Shown piece by piece: positions 16,322 through 25,355 of a stretch of 64,000 bases of DNA (its first letter is position 1; each line of letters begins with the position of its first letter). The stretch covers positions 186,001 to 250,000 of the forward strand of contig NZ_ATXK01000001.1 in the NCBI RefSeq assembly GCF_000421645.1, read 5' to 3'. Made by a program: the position numbers and the translations under genes. Under the pieces are notes generated by a model. That model was given only the letters and a program-made list of their open reading frames with translations. It did not search any database and was not told the DNA's origin. This DNA comes from Aurantimonas coralicida DSM 14790. Its GTDB lineage: Bacteria > Pseudomonadota > Alphaproteobacteria > Rhizobiales > Rhizobiaceae.

Positions 16322-18952
16322 ATGGCAGCAAAGAGCGACGCCCTGCTCGAAACCTACCGGCAGAAGCGCGACTTCGCCAAGACGCGCGAGCCCAGCGGCT
16401 CGGAGGCGGAGAAGATCGCCGGCGACGGCCTGTTCTTCTGCGTCCAGAAGCATGACGCGACGCGCCTTCACTACGATTTCCGCATCGAGTGGGAAGGCGT
16501 CCTGAAGAGCTGGGCGGTCACCAAGGGGCCCAGCCTCGACCCCGCCGACAAGCGCCTCGCGGTCCGCACCGAAGACCATCCGATGGACTACGGCACCTTC
16601 GAGGGCACGATCCCCAAGGGCGAATATGGCGGCGGCACGGTGATGCTCTGGGACCAGGGAACCTGGGAGCCGCTGGAGGATCCCGACAAGGGCTTCGCCA
16701 AGGGCAGCCTCAAGATGCATCTCGAGGGCGAGCGCATGCGCGGCAACTGGGCGCTCGTGCGGATGAAGCCGCGGAACGGCGAGAAGCGCGAGAACTGGCT
16801 GCTGATCAAGGAGAAGGACGAGGCGGTCGATCGTCGGCGCAATCTCCTGAAGGCCGACAAGAGCGTGAAGACCGGGCGCAGCATGGCCGCCATCGCCAAG
16901 GGCGACGACGTCTGGGACACCGACCGCACGGCCGACGACGCGAGCGAGGAACCGGGCGGCAAGAAGAGCAAGGCGTCCTCGACCGAGACGAAGACCGCCG
17001 CGAAGGACAAGAAGCCGTCGGCCAAGCCCGCCAAGGGCAAGGCGGCCAAGCCGCTGCCCATGCCGGCCTTTTCCCCGCCGCAGCTCGCCACCCTCGTCGA
17101 TACGGCACCGGCCGGGCGCGACTGGGTCCACGAGATGAAATATGACGGCTACCGCGTGCTGATCGCCATCGGCGACGGCAAGGTCAGCTGCTGGACCCGC
17201 AACGAGCAGGACTGGACCGAGCGCTTCACCGGCATCGCCGAGGCCGCCGCGACGCTGAACTGTCGCAGCGCGCTGATCGACGGCGAGGTGGTCGCTTTCG
17301 ACGCCGATGGCGGCACCGATTTCTCCACCCTCCAGAAGCATCTGTCGGAGGGCGGCCCCCTCTCCTGCTTCTGTTTCGACCTCCTGCATCTTAATGGCGA
17401 GGATCTGCGCGATGAGCCGCTCACCGACCGCAAGGCGGCGCTGCGCGATCTCCTCGACGGGCACGAGACCCAGACGCTGCTCTACAGCGATCACATCACC
17501 GGCAGCGGCGAATCCGTCTTCAAGAAGGTCTGCGCCTCCGGCCATGAAGGCATCATCGCCAAGCGCGCCGATGCGCCCTATCGCAGCGGCCGCTCGCGCA
17601 ACTGGCTGAAGGTGAAATGCACCCGCCGGCAGGAATTCGTCATCGGCGGCTGGAAACCGTCGGACAAGAAGAGCCGGCCGTTCTCCTCGATCCTGCTCGG
17701 CGTGATGGACGGTGACACGCTGGTCTATCGCGGCCGTGTCGGGTCGGGCTTCGACGAGGAGGCCATGGCCGATCTGAAGGCCCGCTTCGCCGATCTGGCG
17801 CGCAAGACCTCGCCCTTCGCCGAACTCGCCTCCGATGTGAAGCGCGCCGCCCGCTTCGTCACGCCCACTCTGGTGGCCGAGATCGAGTTCGCCGAGATCA
17901 CCGCCGACGGCTCCATCCGCCACGGCGTCTTCAAGGGACTGCGCGAGGACAAGGAGGCCGGGGACGTGACCGACGAGCGACCGACATCCGCTCCGGCGTC
18001 GGGGCGCAAGGGCGGCAAGTCCGCCGCGAAGGCGACCCCGTCGCCGCAGGGCACCGGCGCTGCGCCCGATCGGGTGGCCGATGTGCGGCTGACCCATCCC
18101 GGGCGCGTGGTCTTCGAGGGCCAGGGCGTCACCAAGGGCGACCTCGCACTCTATTACGAGAAGATCGCCGACCGCATGCTGGCCCATGCCGGCAACCGGC
18201 CGCTGTCGCTGGTCCGCTGCCCGCAGGGCGGCGACAAGCGCTGCTTCTTCCAGAAACACGACAGCGGTGGCTTTCCCGACGCGGTCGAGACCGTCGCCGT
18301 CACCGAGAAGGACGGCAGCAAGGCCGATTATCTCACCGTCGGCAGCGCCGCCGGCCTCGTCGGCGCCGTGCAGATGAACACCCTCGAATTCCACATCTGG
18401 GGCGCCCACAACGACAGGCTGGAAAAGCCCGACCGGCTGGTCTTCGACCTCGATCCCGACGAGGGCCTCGATTTCGGCGACGTGAAACAGGCCGCCTTCG
18501 ACCTGCGCGACAGCCTCGCCGATCTCGGCCTGACGACCTTCGCCATGGTCACCGGCGGCAAGGGCGTCCACGTCATCGCGCCGCTGGAGCGCCGCCAGGG
18601 CTGGGACGATCTGAAGGCCTTCGCCCGCGGTTTTGCCCATCTGCAGGCGCGCGAGGAGCCGGACCGGTACGTCGCCACCATGTCCAAGGCCAAGCGCACC
18701 GGCAAGATCTTCATCGACTGGCTGCGCAACGAACGCGGCGCGACGGCCATCGCCCCCTATTCCACCCGCTCGCGCGCCGGCGCGCCGGTGGCGACGCCCG
18801 TCACCTGGGACGAACTGGCCGAACTCGACGCCGCCAATGGCTTCACCCTCGACGCGGTCGCCGCCCGCCTCGAGGAAGCCGATCCCTGGGCCGACTACGA
18901 TTCGGTACGCCAGTCGCTGACCAAGGCGATGCTCAAGGCGGTGGCGGAATGA
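16322..18952 (+). CDS. ligD: Multifunctional ATP-dependent DNA ligase LigD
   Basis: An 876-residue NHEJ enzyme with domains in the order phosphoesterase, ligase, polymerase, as in Pseudomonas. The 3'-phosphoesterase (about 15-170) shows KHDATRLHYDFR (His44, His50, Asp52) and EDHPMDY. A Lys-rich linker (about 205-245) follows. The ligase has the adenylated Lys273 in MKYDGYR, then DGEVVAFD and EGIIAKRADAPY, and ends near 540. After a second Ala/Gly/Ser linker, the primase-like polymerase domain (about 580-870) has LVFDLDPDEG with its metal-binding aspartates near residue 710 and TGGKGVHVIAPL. All catalytic residues I looked for are present. Co-transcribed with ku. Confidence 0.96.
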   Translation: MAAKSDALLETYRQKRDFAKTREPSGSEAEKIAGDGLFFCVQKHDATRLHYDFRIEWEGVLKSWAVTKGPSLDPADKRLAVRTEDHPMDYGTFEGTIPKGEYGGGTVMLWDQGTWEPLEDPDKGFAKGSLKMHLEGERMRGNWALVRMKPRNGEKRENWLLIKEKDEAVDRRRNLLKADKSVKTGRSMAAIAKGDDVWDTDRTADDASEEPGGKKSKASSTETKTAAKDKKPSAKPAKGKAAKPLPMPAFSPPQLATLVDTAPAGRDWVHEMKYDGYRVLIAIGDGKVSCWTRNEQDWTERFTGIAEAAATLNCRSALIDGEVVAFDADGGTDFSTLQKHLSEGGPLSCFCFDLLHLNGEDLRDEPLTDRKAALRDLLDGHETQTLLYSDHITGSGESVFKKVCASGHEGIIAKRADAPYRSGRSRNWLKVKCTRRQEFVIGGWKPSDKKSRPFSSILLGVMDGDTLVYRGRVGSGFDEEAMADLKARFADLARKTSPFAELASDVKRAARFVTPTLVAEIEFAEITADGSIRHGVFKGLREDKEAGDVTDERPTSAPASGRKGGKSAAKATPSPQGTGAAPDRVADVRLTHPGRVVFEGQGVTKGDLALYYEKIADRMLAHAGNRPLSLVRCPQGGDKRCFFQKHDSGGFPDAVETVAVTEKDGSKADYLTVGSAAGLVGAVQMNTLEFHIWGAHNDRLEKPDRLVFDLDPDEGLDFGDVKQAAFDLRDSLADLGLTTFAMVTGGKGVHVIAPLERRQGWDDLKAFARGFAHLQAREEPDRYVATMSKAKRTGKIFIDWLRNERGATAIAPYSTRSRAGAPVATPVTWDELAELDAANGFTLDAVAARLEEADPWADYDSVRQSLTKAMLKAVAE

Positions 18953-19025
18953 GGCGCCGCCGCCGCGCTTGATTCCCGCCCCCCGCTGACGCAGTTTCGC
19001 TGCGCATCAGCTCGGGAGGTTGCCC

Positions 19026-19583
19026 ATGCCCATTTACGCGCTCGACGAAGACCGGCCGGAATTGCCGGACGATAACAGCGTATTCGTCGCGCCGGGGGCG
19101 CATGTCATCGGCCGGGTGCGGCTCGGCCGCAATGTCGGCATCTGGTTCGGCGCCGTGCTGCGCGGCGACAACGAATGGATGACCATCGGCGACGACACCA
19201 ACATCCAGGACAATTGCACCCTGCACAGCGATGCCGGCTTTCCGCTGACCATCGGCGCCGGCTGCACCCTCGGCCACGCCGCCATCGTCCATGGCTGCAC
19301 CATCGGCGACAATTCGCTGATCGGCATGGGCGCGACGGTGCTCAACGGCGCCAAGATCGGCCGCAACTGCATCGTCGGCGCCAATGCGCTGGTGACCGAG
19401 GGCAAGGAATTCCCCGACAATTCGCTGATCGTCGGCGCGCCGGCGCGGGTCGCCCGCACGCTGGACGAAAAGGCCGAGGCCGGGCTGAAACTGTCGGCCG
19501 AGCATTACGCCCGCAACGCCCAGCGCTTCGCCAGGGGCCTCGTGCCGATCGAGCCGGGCAACGCCAAAGCGCCGAAGGCCTGA
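19026..19583 (+). CDS. Gamma-carbonic-anhydrase-like hexapeptide-repeat protein
   Basis: A 185-residue left-handed beta-helix protein built from hexapeptide repeats (VGIWFGAVLRGD, IGDDTNIQDN, IGAGCTLGH, IGDNSLIGMGATV). Histidines that can bind Zn or Fe as in Cam/CaiE-type proteins appear in TLHSDAG, LGHAAIVHGC. The C-terminal helix (AEHYARNAQRFARGL) fits the trimer. Carbonic anhydrase activity is only inferred. The ATG at 19026 is favoured over an in-frame TTG at 19020 because GGGAGG sits seven bases before it. A hairpin at 18985-19011 (GCTGA...CGCAG / CTGCG...TCAGC) lies just before that ribosome site and lacks a T-run; it could mark the end of the ligD message. Confidence 0.88.
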   Translation: MPIYALDEDRPELPDDNSVFVAPGAHVIGRVRLGRNVGIWFGAVLRGDNEWMTIGDDTNIQDNCTLHSDAGFPLTIGAGCTLGHAAIVHGCTIGDNSLIGMGATVLNGAKIGRNCIVGANALVTEGKEFPDNSLIVGAPARVARTLDEKAEAGLKLSAEHYARNAQRFARGLVPIEPGNAKAPKA

Positions 19584-19673
19584 CCCCACGGCCCGGCCAT
19601 CGCCGCCGGGCCGCATGCCTGCCGCGTCGCCCCGCGCTGCGACGGCTCTTTCCATTCCCGTCCGGAGTTCCCC

Positions 19674-20786
19674 ATGCCGCTCTTCACCGATCTCGTGCGA
19701 TTGCTGCCCGCTTCGGTGCCCTTCGTCGGGCCGGAAGCGCTGGAGCGGCAGACCGGCGTGCGCTTCAAGGCGCGCCTCGGCGCCAATGAGAGCGTCTTCG
19801 GCCCGTCGCCGAAGGCCGTCGAGGCGATGACGCGGGCCGCCGCCGACAGCTGGGGCTATGGCGATTCCGCCAATCACCACCTGAAGGAGGCGCTGGCGGC
19901 GCATCTCGGCCTCGCGCCGGACAACATCATGGTGGGCGAAGGCATCGACGGGCTGCTCGGCCTGCTGGTGCGCCTCACCTGCGAGCCCGGCGACCGCGTC
20001 GTCACCTCCCACGGCGCCTATCCGACCTTCAACTACCATGTGGTCGGCCACGGCGCGGCGCTGGACTTCGTGCCCTATCGCGACGACCGCGAGGATCTCG
20101 ACGCGCTGATCGCCCGCACCCGCGAACTGAAGCCGAAGCTGCTCTACGTCTCCAATCCCGACAATCCGACCGGCTCCTGGTACGAGGCCGCGGAGATCGA
20201 GCGGCTGATCGACGCCGTGCCGGCGGAGACGATCCTCGTTCTCGACGAGGCCTATGCCGACATGGCCCCCGCCTCGGCCCTGCCGGCGATGGGCGTCATG
20301 CGCCCCAATCTTCTGCGCTTCCGCACCTTCTCCAAGGCCTATGGCCTTGCCGGTGCGCGCGTTGCCTATGCCATCGGCGAAGCCGGGACGATCGTGCAGT
20401 TCGAGAAGGTCCGCAACCATTTCGGCATTTCGCGCGTGTCGCAGGTCGGCGCGCTCGCGGCGCTGCGCGACCAGGACTATCTGCGCCGGACGGTGGAGAA
20501 GATCGTGGCCGCTCGCGGCAGGCTGGCGGAGATCGCCACGACGGCCGGGCTGATCCCGCTGCCGTCGGCGACCAATTTCGTCGCCATGGATTGCGGCGGC
20601 GACGGGGCCTATGCCCGCGCGATTCTGGAGGCCGTGATCCGGCGCGGCGTGTTCATCCGCATGCCGGGCGTTGCGCCGCTCGACCGGATGATCCGCGTGA
20701 CCGTCGGCCGCGACGAGGATCTGGCGATCTTCGAGACCGCGCTCGGCGAGGCGCTGACGGAAGTGGGCCGGCCCCGGACGGCCTGA
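19674..20786 (+). CDS. PLP-dependent aminotransferase, class I/II, HisC-like
   Basis: A 370-residue fold type I aminotransferase. Visible motifs: LGANESVFGPSPKA near the start, the cofactor-binding VGEGIDGLLGLL, VSNPDNPTGSWY, VLDEAYADMAP and the PLP lysine in RTFSKAYGLAGAR. The C-terminal arginine for substrate carboxylate appears in MIRVTVGRDEDL. Length and motifs match histidinol-phosphate aminotransferase relatives, but no his gene is nearby, so the substrate could be an aromatic or other amino acid. It starts 90 bp after the gamma-CA gene on the same strand. Confidence 0.85.
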   Translation: MPLFTDLVRLLPASVPFVGPEALERQTGVRFKARLGANESVFGPSPKAVEAMTRAAADSWGYGDSANHHLKEALAAHLGLAPDNIMVGEGIDGLLGLLVRLTCEPGDRVVTSHGAYPTFNYHVVGHGAALDFVPYRDDREDLDALIARTRELKPKLLYVSNPDNPTGSWYEAAEIERLIDAVPAETILVLDEAYADMAPASALPAMGVMRPNLLRFRTFSKAYGLAGARVAYAIGEAGTIVQFEKVRNHFGISRVSQVGALAALRDQDYLRRTVEKIVAARGRLAEIATTAGLIPLPSATNFVAMDCGGDGAYARAILEAVIRRGVFIRMPGVAPLDRMIRVTVGRDEDLAIFETALGEALTEVGRPRTA

Positions 20787-20853
20787 CGGCGGCCGCTTGT
20801 GTCAGAGGCGGGGCGACGATGCGCCCGATGCCGTGAAGACGCGTCGCGTGTGA

Positions 20854-21126
20854 TCAGTGACGGGTCATCCACTGGCGCGCGGCGCGCAGCGCGGCGGCGA
20901 CCTCGGCCTTCGACATCTGGCTGGCGACGTCCTGCCGGTGATAGGCGGCCGCGTCCGATCCCTTGCGATCGGCGAGGTTGAAATACATGTGGGCGGCGAC
21001 GAAATCGACCGCGCCGTCATGGCCGCAGGCCGCGCGCATGCCGAGGTCGAAGAGGATGTCGGCGTCGACGAACACCGCGCCGCTGGCCGAGATGTCGTCG
21101 TAGTTCTGGAAGTCGATGCGAGCCAT
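20854..21126 (-). CDS. Small Sel1-like conserved protein
   Basis: A 90-residue cytoplasmic protein, not named. The middle reads LFDLGMRAACGHDGAVDFVA, then AHMYFNLADRKGSDAAAYHR, and the end is MSKAEVAAALRAARQWM. This is one degenerate Sel1/TPR-like helix pair with the MS-x-x-E tail known from many Rhizobiales hypothetical proteins. GGGACGCG precedes the start at some distance. It stands alone, convergent with the aminotransferase gene. Likely a protein-interaction module; function unknown. Confidence 0.7.
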   Translation of the reverse strand: MARIDFQNYDDISASGAVFVDADILFDLGMRAACGHDGAVDFVAAHMYFNLADRKGSDAAAYHRQDVASQMSKAEVAAALRAARQWMTRH

Positions 21127-21518
21127 TGTCTTTCGCGTCCCTGTCGCTGTTGATCGGCTGCTGTCCGATGGGTCGAGAATGACCGCGACGACTGAAGGGG
21201 TGCTTAAAGTTTTCGATTAATTCGAGATAAATGCGTGTGAGCATTTGGTTCGGGAAAACGCGCTCAAGCCCATGAACCTTCGGGACAATCCGATCTGAGG
21301 ACGGACCGCTTCCGTTTCGGAAGATTCACCCATTGCTAACCGTACACTCGCATTCCATGCCTCTGCGGCAGATCTTCCGCCCTGGTGCCCATCGCCGATT
21401 TTGCCCATCCGGCAGGCGCGCCAGCATTGCCATTTGCGGCGTCTCGTTTACTCTTACGTGAAGGGAAGCGTCACGGTGTCGAGGAGGACGCCGGCTTGCC
21501 CTGATGGGGAGCGAGAAC
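21127..21518. other. Intergenic region with AT-rich patch and short palindrome
   Basis: A 392-bp region between divergent small genes. It has a relatively AT-rich patch at about 21200-21250 and a palindrome CTTCCG-TTT-CGGAAG at 21309-21323. I see no RNA gene or credible ORF and cannot assign a promoter. Confidence 0.4.
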
Positions 21519-21863
21519 ATGAAGCGACTGATACTGGCGGCCGTGCTCGGCCTTGGCATGGGCGGCATCGCGCACGCCGATCCGATCGAGGGCAACTGGA
21601 AGATGCCGTCCGGCTACAATGCCAAGATCACCAGCTGCGGCGGCGCCTTCTGCCTGACCTACACGACCGGCCCCCACAAGGGGAAAACCTTCGGGCAGAT
21701 GCAGCCGACCGGCAAGGGCAAATATGCCGGCACGGTCACCGACTACACCAAGGGCGGCAAGGAATATTCCGGCAAGGGCGCGCTGTCCGGCAACACGCTG
21801 TCGGTGTCCGGCTGCGTCCTCGGCGGCCTGATCTGCCGCTCGCAGAGCCTCACCCGCCTCTGA
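21519..21863 (+). CDS. DUF2147-like secreted protein, first copy
   Basis: A 114-residue exported protein. The signal peptide MKRLILAAVLGLGMGGIAHA is followed by DPIEGNWKMPSGYNAKITSC. Family features are the G-x-W opening, a Cys-Gly-Gly-x-x-Cys turn (SCGGAFCLTY) and a closing Cys pair (SGCVLGGLICRSQSL), suggesting two disulphides in the periplasm. The ATG at 21519 is preferred to one five codons upstream because GGGGAGC lies in front of it. A paralogue follows 163 bp downstream. No function is known for the family with certainty. Confidence 0.78.
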   Translation: MKRLILAAVLGLGMGGIAHADPIEGNWKMPSGYNAKITSCGGAFCLTYTTGPHKGKTFGQMQPTGKGKYAGTVTDYTKGGKEYSGKGALSGNTLSVSGCVLGGLICRSQSLTRL

Positions 21864-22026
21864 TCCGGCCGGGTGGGCAGGCCTCCCTGCCCGCCCGTTC
21901 CGCGAACCACTTGGCGCGTACCGGCCCGCATCGGTCCGTCATCGATGGCGACATATCGGCTGCGCAACCCTTGGCGCGGCAGCGGCGTTCTGTCTGTTCG
22001 ATCCTGAACAGACCACGGAGCCCGCC

Positions 22027-22365
22027 ATGAAGACGATCCTCATCGCAGCCGCCGCCGCCATGGCGCTCGGCACCTCCGCATGGGCCGCCGAGCCCATCGT
22101 CGGCAAATGGCGCGCGCCGGGTGGCGGCATCGTGCAGGTGTCGAGCTGCGGCGGCGCCTATTGCGCCGAAGTGATCTCCGGCCAGCACAAGGGCAAGTCC
22201 GTCGGCCGCATGACCGGCAGCGGCGCCGACTACGAGGGCGAGGTGATCGACCCCCGCGACGACCGCACCTACAGCGGCAATGCCGTGGTCAAAGGCGGCA
22301 AGCTGGAGCTCACCGGCTGCGCCCTCAAGATCTTCTGCAAGACCCAGACCTGGGTGAAGCTCTGA
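22027..22365 (+). CDS. DUF2147 secreted protein, second copy
   Basis: A 112-residue paralogue of the preceding gene: signal peptide (MKTILIAAAAAMALGTSAWA), then EPIVGKWRAPGGGIVQVSSC. The same Cys-Gly-Gly-x-x-Cys turn (SCGGAYCAEV), the HKGKSVGRM segment (HKGKTFGQM in the first copy) and the terminal TGCALKIFCKTQTWVKL are present. The two proteins align end to end, so this is a tandem duplication that has diverged. GGAG lies ahead of the ATG. Probably a small periplasmic beta-barrel-like domain; role unknown. Confidence 0.82.
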   Translation: MKTILIAAAAAMALGTSAWAAEPIVGKWRAPGGGIVQVSSCGGAYCAEVISGQHKGKSVGRMTGSGADYEGEVIDPRDDRTYSGNAVVKGGKLELTGCALKIFCKTQTWVKL

Positions 22366-22529
22366 GCCGCGCCGCCTGACCGGCACCAACAACCGACCGC
22401 CGCCGCGCACCAACACTCGCCCCGTCTGCGGCTCCGCACCCACTCTCGCCCGGCCATCCGAGCCGGGCGCGTGTCAGCCTCGCTTCAGCGCCATGTGCAA
22501 TTGTGGCGAAAATGCTGTAGGGCGGCACC

Positions 22530-22730
22530 ATGATGACACGAATGACCGCGCTGACGGTCCTGATCGCCGGGATCGGCACTGTCCTGAGCTTCCTGGTGCA
22601 GGACATCGGCGAGCGCCCCGGCAGCGCCTTCGGATCCCTGACCGGCGACGATTGCGATTATCGCCGCGGCATCGTCTGCCCGCTGGTCCGCGATCCGATC
22701 GTTCTGCAGAACACCACCGGCGGATTTTGA
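22530..22730 (+). CDS. Small hypothetical membrane or exported protein
   Basis: A 66-residue product: one hydrophobic segment (ALTVLIAGIGTVLSFLV) near the N-terminus and a short polar tail with two cysteines (DDCDYRRGIVCPLVRD). AGGGCGG is located eight bases before the ATG. It lies 45 bp before amn on the same strand. No family recognised. It may be a real small protein, but coding evidence is limited to the ribosome site, start and hydrophobic segment. Confidence 0.45.
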   Translation: MMTRMTALTVLIAGIGTVLSFLVQDIGERPGSAFGSLTGDDCDYRRGIVCPLVRDPIVLQNTTGGF

Positions 22731-22775
22731 GACCCGGCGTCTTCTCGCTGCCGTGACAGCCGGTTAGACAGGGGC

Positions 22776-24278
22776 ATGACCGAGATCGTTCCCGCCCCGG
22801 CCGAGAGCCGCATCGTCACCCCCGAGACCGCCGAACGCCGCCCTTACTGGGATGCGCAGGAGGCCGTCGCGGAAGTCATCCGCCTTTATGGCCGCTCCGT
22901 CGCCTTCCTGTCCGACAGCTTCGACGCGGTGCTGAAGGATGGCGATCTCGACCATCGCTACCGCGCCTATTATCCGGAAATCTCGCTGGCCACGACGACC
23001 CATGCGCGGGTCGATTCGCGCCTCGCCTTCGGCCATGTGCCGCGCCCTGGCCGCTACGCGACGACGGTGACCCGGCCGGACCTGTTCGAGCGCTACCTGG
23101 TGGACCAGATCGCGCTCCTGATCCGCAATCACGGCCAGCCGGTGCTGGTCGGCGATTCCACCACGCCGATCCCGCTGCATTTCGCCTTCGGCGAAGGCAC
23201 CTATGTGGACGGCAGCATGGCCGAGCGGCTCGACCGGCCGCTGCGCGACGTCTTCGACGTGCCCGATCTGGAAGCCACCGACGACCGCATCGTCAACGGC
23301 AACCACGAGACCGGCCCCGGCGAGGAAATGCCGCTGGCGCCCTTCACGGCCCAGCGCGTCGACTATTCGCTGCACCGGCTGTCGCACTACACCGCGACCC
23401 ATCCGGCGCATTTCCAGAACTTCGTCCTGTTCACGAACTACCAGTTCTACATCGACGAATTCTGCATGATGGCGCGCGAGATGATGATGCGTGGCGGTGA
23501 TGGCTATGTCGAATTCGTCGAGCCGGGTAATGTCGTCACCAGCCCCGGCGAGGCCAAGCCGCATCAGGGCGTCGCCCCGTCCCGGCTGCCGCAGATGCCG
23601 GCCTATCACCTCAAGCGCGCCGACGGCCACGGCATCACCATGGTCAATATCGGCGTCGGCCCGTCCAACGCCAAGACGATCACCGACCACATCGCCGTGC
23701 TGCGCCCCCATGCCTGGCTGATGCTCGGCCATTGCGCCGGCCTCAGAAACAGCCAGGAGCTGGGCGACTACGTCCTTGCCCATGCCTATGTGCGCGAGGA
23801 TCACGTCCTCGACGCCGACCTGCCGGTCTGGGTGCCGATCCCGGCGCTGGCCGAAGTGCAGGTGGCGCTGGAGAAGGCCGTCGAGGAGGTCACCGGCCTG
23901 TCCGGCTACGAGCTGAAGAAGATCATGCGCACGGGCACGGTCGCCACCATCGACAACCGCAACTGGGAACTGCGCGACCATCGCGAGCCGGTCGAGCGGC
24001 TGTCCCAGTCGCGGGCCATCGCCCTCGACATGGAATCGGCGACCATCGCGGCCAACGGCTTCCGCTTCCGCGTGCCCTACGGCACCCTCCTCTGCGTCTC
24101 CGACAAGCCGCTGCATGGCGAGTTGAAGCTGCCGGGCATGGCGACGGAATTCTACAAGCGGCAGGTGGCCCAGCATCTGCGCATCGGCATGCGGGCGCTG
24201 GAGCTGATGTCCGAACTGCCCTCCGAGCGGGTTCATTCGCGCAAGCTGCGCTCCTTCTTCGAGACGGCGTTCCAGTAG
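22776..24278 (+). CDS. amn: AMP nucleosidase
   Basis: A 500-residue cytoplasmic enzyme that hydrolyses AMP to adenine and ribose 5-phosphate, part of purine balance. The N-terminal regulatory domain includes the AMN-specific LDHRYRAYYPEISLATT and FGHVPRPGRYATTVTRPDLF. The nucleoside-phosphorylase-like catalytic domain contains MVNIGVGPSNAKTITDHIAV and the ALDMESATIAANGFRFRVPY block with its Met-Glu pair. Length is close to E. coli Amn. AGGGG precedes the ATG. The next gene starts 5 bp after its stop, so they share an mRNA. Confidence 0.95.
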   Translation: MTEIVPAPAESRIVTPETAERRPYWDAQEAVAEVIRLYGRSVAFLSDSFDAVLKDGDLDHRYRAYYPEISLATTTHARVDSRLAFGHVPRPGRYATTVTRPDLFERYLVDQIALLIRNHGQPVLVGDSTTPIPLHFAFGEGTYVDGSMAERLDRPLRDVFDVPDLEATDDRIVNGNHETGPGEEMPLAPFTAQRVDYSLHRLSHYTATHPAHFQNFVLFTNYQFYIDEFCMMAREMMMRGGDGYVEFVEPGNVVTSPGEAKPHQGVAPSRLPQMPAYHLKRADGHGITMVNIGVGPSNAKTITDHIAVLRPHAWLMLGHCAGLRNSQELGDYVLAHAYVREDHVLDADLPVWVPIPALAEVQVALEKAVEEVTGLSGYELKKIMRTGTVATIDNRNWELRDHREPVERLSQSRAIALDMESATIAANGFRFRVPYGTLLCVSDKPLHGELKLPGMATEFYKRQVAQHLRIGMRALELMSELPSERVHSRKLRSFFETAFQ

Positions 24279-24283
24279 ACACC

Positions 24284-25327
24284 ATGGCAGGGACCGGAAC
24301 GACAGACCCGCCGGCGCGTGGGCGAACCGGCGGTCGCCGCTGGCTGCGGTGGACGCTCGCGGCCCTGGCGCTGGCCTGCGCCGTGGCGATCGTCGCCGGC
24401 TTCTTCGGCGATCGCGTCGCCGCCTTCGATTCCGTTGGGCATTTTCGCGCCCATCTGTCGGTCGCCGCCCTGCTCGTCGGCATCGCCGCGCTGATCGCCG
24501 GCCCGGCCATCCCGCGCATCGCCGGCGCCGCGGCACTCGCCGCAGCCCTCGCCGGCTTCGCGACCGTGGCGCCCTATGTCCTGCCGGACAGCACCCCGAT
24601 GGCCGCCGACGCCGTCGAGGGCCGGCCGGCCTATCGGCTGCTGCAGATGAATCTGCGCTACGACGTCGCCGAGCCGGCCGAGGCCATCCGCCGGATCGCC
24701 GCCGAAGCGCCCGACATCGTCACGCTGCAGGAAACCGGGCGCGACTGGCAGGCGCGGCTCGAAACCCTGTCGGCCACCTATCCGCATCAGTTCTACTGCA
24801 GCGGCCCCTTCGCGCAGGGCAACGTCGCCATCCTGTCGAAGCGCCCCTTCGTCGACGAGGCCGGATATTGCGACGTGGTGAACGGCTTCGCCGCGCGGCG
24901 CATCGACTTCAACGGCACCGTCGCGACCATCGTTTCCCAGCATTTGCAATGGCCCTGGCCCTTCGGCCACTGGCGCCAGCTGGACGAACTGCAGGAGACG
25001 CTGGGCCTGCTCCGCGGCCCGGTGCTGGTCGCCGGCGACTTCAACGCCGCGCCGTGGAGCGCCGCACTGGAAACCTATGCGGCGGCCAGCGGCACGACAC
25101 CGACGACGGGCATCGGCTTCACCTGGCTCCTGCGCGCCCTGCCGGGAGCATTGGCGCCCTATATCGGCCTGCCGATCGACCACGTGCTGGCGACACCCGG
25201 CATCGTGGTCCGGCAGCTCGGCACGCTGGCGCCCACCGCCTCCGATCACCTGCCGATCGCCGCGACCTTCAGCCTGCCGGCCCCGGCGCCGGCCGCCCCG
25301 GATACCCCGCTGGCCGCCGCGCTGTAG
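24284..25327 (+). CDS. Membrane-anchored endonuclease/exonuclease/phosphatase-family protein
   Basis: A 347-residue protein. Three hydrophobic helices (about residues 22-42, 55-75, 78-98; for example WTLAALALACAVAIVAGFF) anchor an EEP-fold domain. Catalytic motifs are LQMNLRYD, IVTLQETGRDW (Glu), LVAGDFNAAPWS (Asp, Asn), IDHVLA and the closing SDHLPIAATF (Asp-His). The domain is expected on the periplasmic side if the third helix exits outward. The substrate could be phosphodiester, phospholipid or nucleotide; nothing here decides. Coupled to amn (5-bp gap), so a part in nucleotide metabolism is possible. Confidence 0.85.
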   Translation: MAGTGTTDPPARGRTGGRRWLRWTLAALALACAVAIVAGFFGDRVAAFDSVGHFRAHLSVAALLVGIAALIAGPAIPRIAGAAALAAALAGFATVAPYVLPDSTPMAADAVEGRPAYRLLQMNLRYDVAEPAEAIRRIAAEAPDIVTLQETGRDWQARLETLSATYPHQFYCSGPFAQGNVAILSKRPFVDEAGYCDVVNGFAARRIDFNGTVATIVSQHLQWPWPFGHWRQLDELQETLGLLRGPVLVAGDFNAAPWSAALETYAAASGTTPTTGIGFTWLLRALPGALAPYIGLPIDHVLATPGIVVRQLGTLAPTASDHLPIAATFSLPAPAPAAPDTPLAAAL

Positions 25328-25355
25328 CTCTGCGGCCGTTCCGGCTTCGATATTA

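Noticed and set aside
15392-18640. A 1082-codon open frame antisense to ku-ligD
   Set aside because: Mirror of strongly coding DNA on the other strand; composition is low in diversity and no motif is present.
18985-19011. Intrinsic terminator after ligD
   Set aside because: The hairpin is good but no T-run follows, and it sits against the ribosome site of the next gene, so I describe it only as an mRNA structure.
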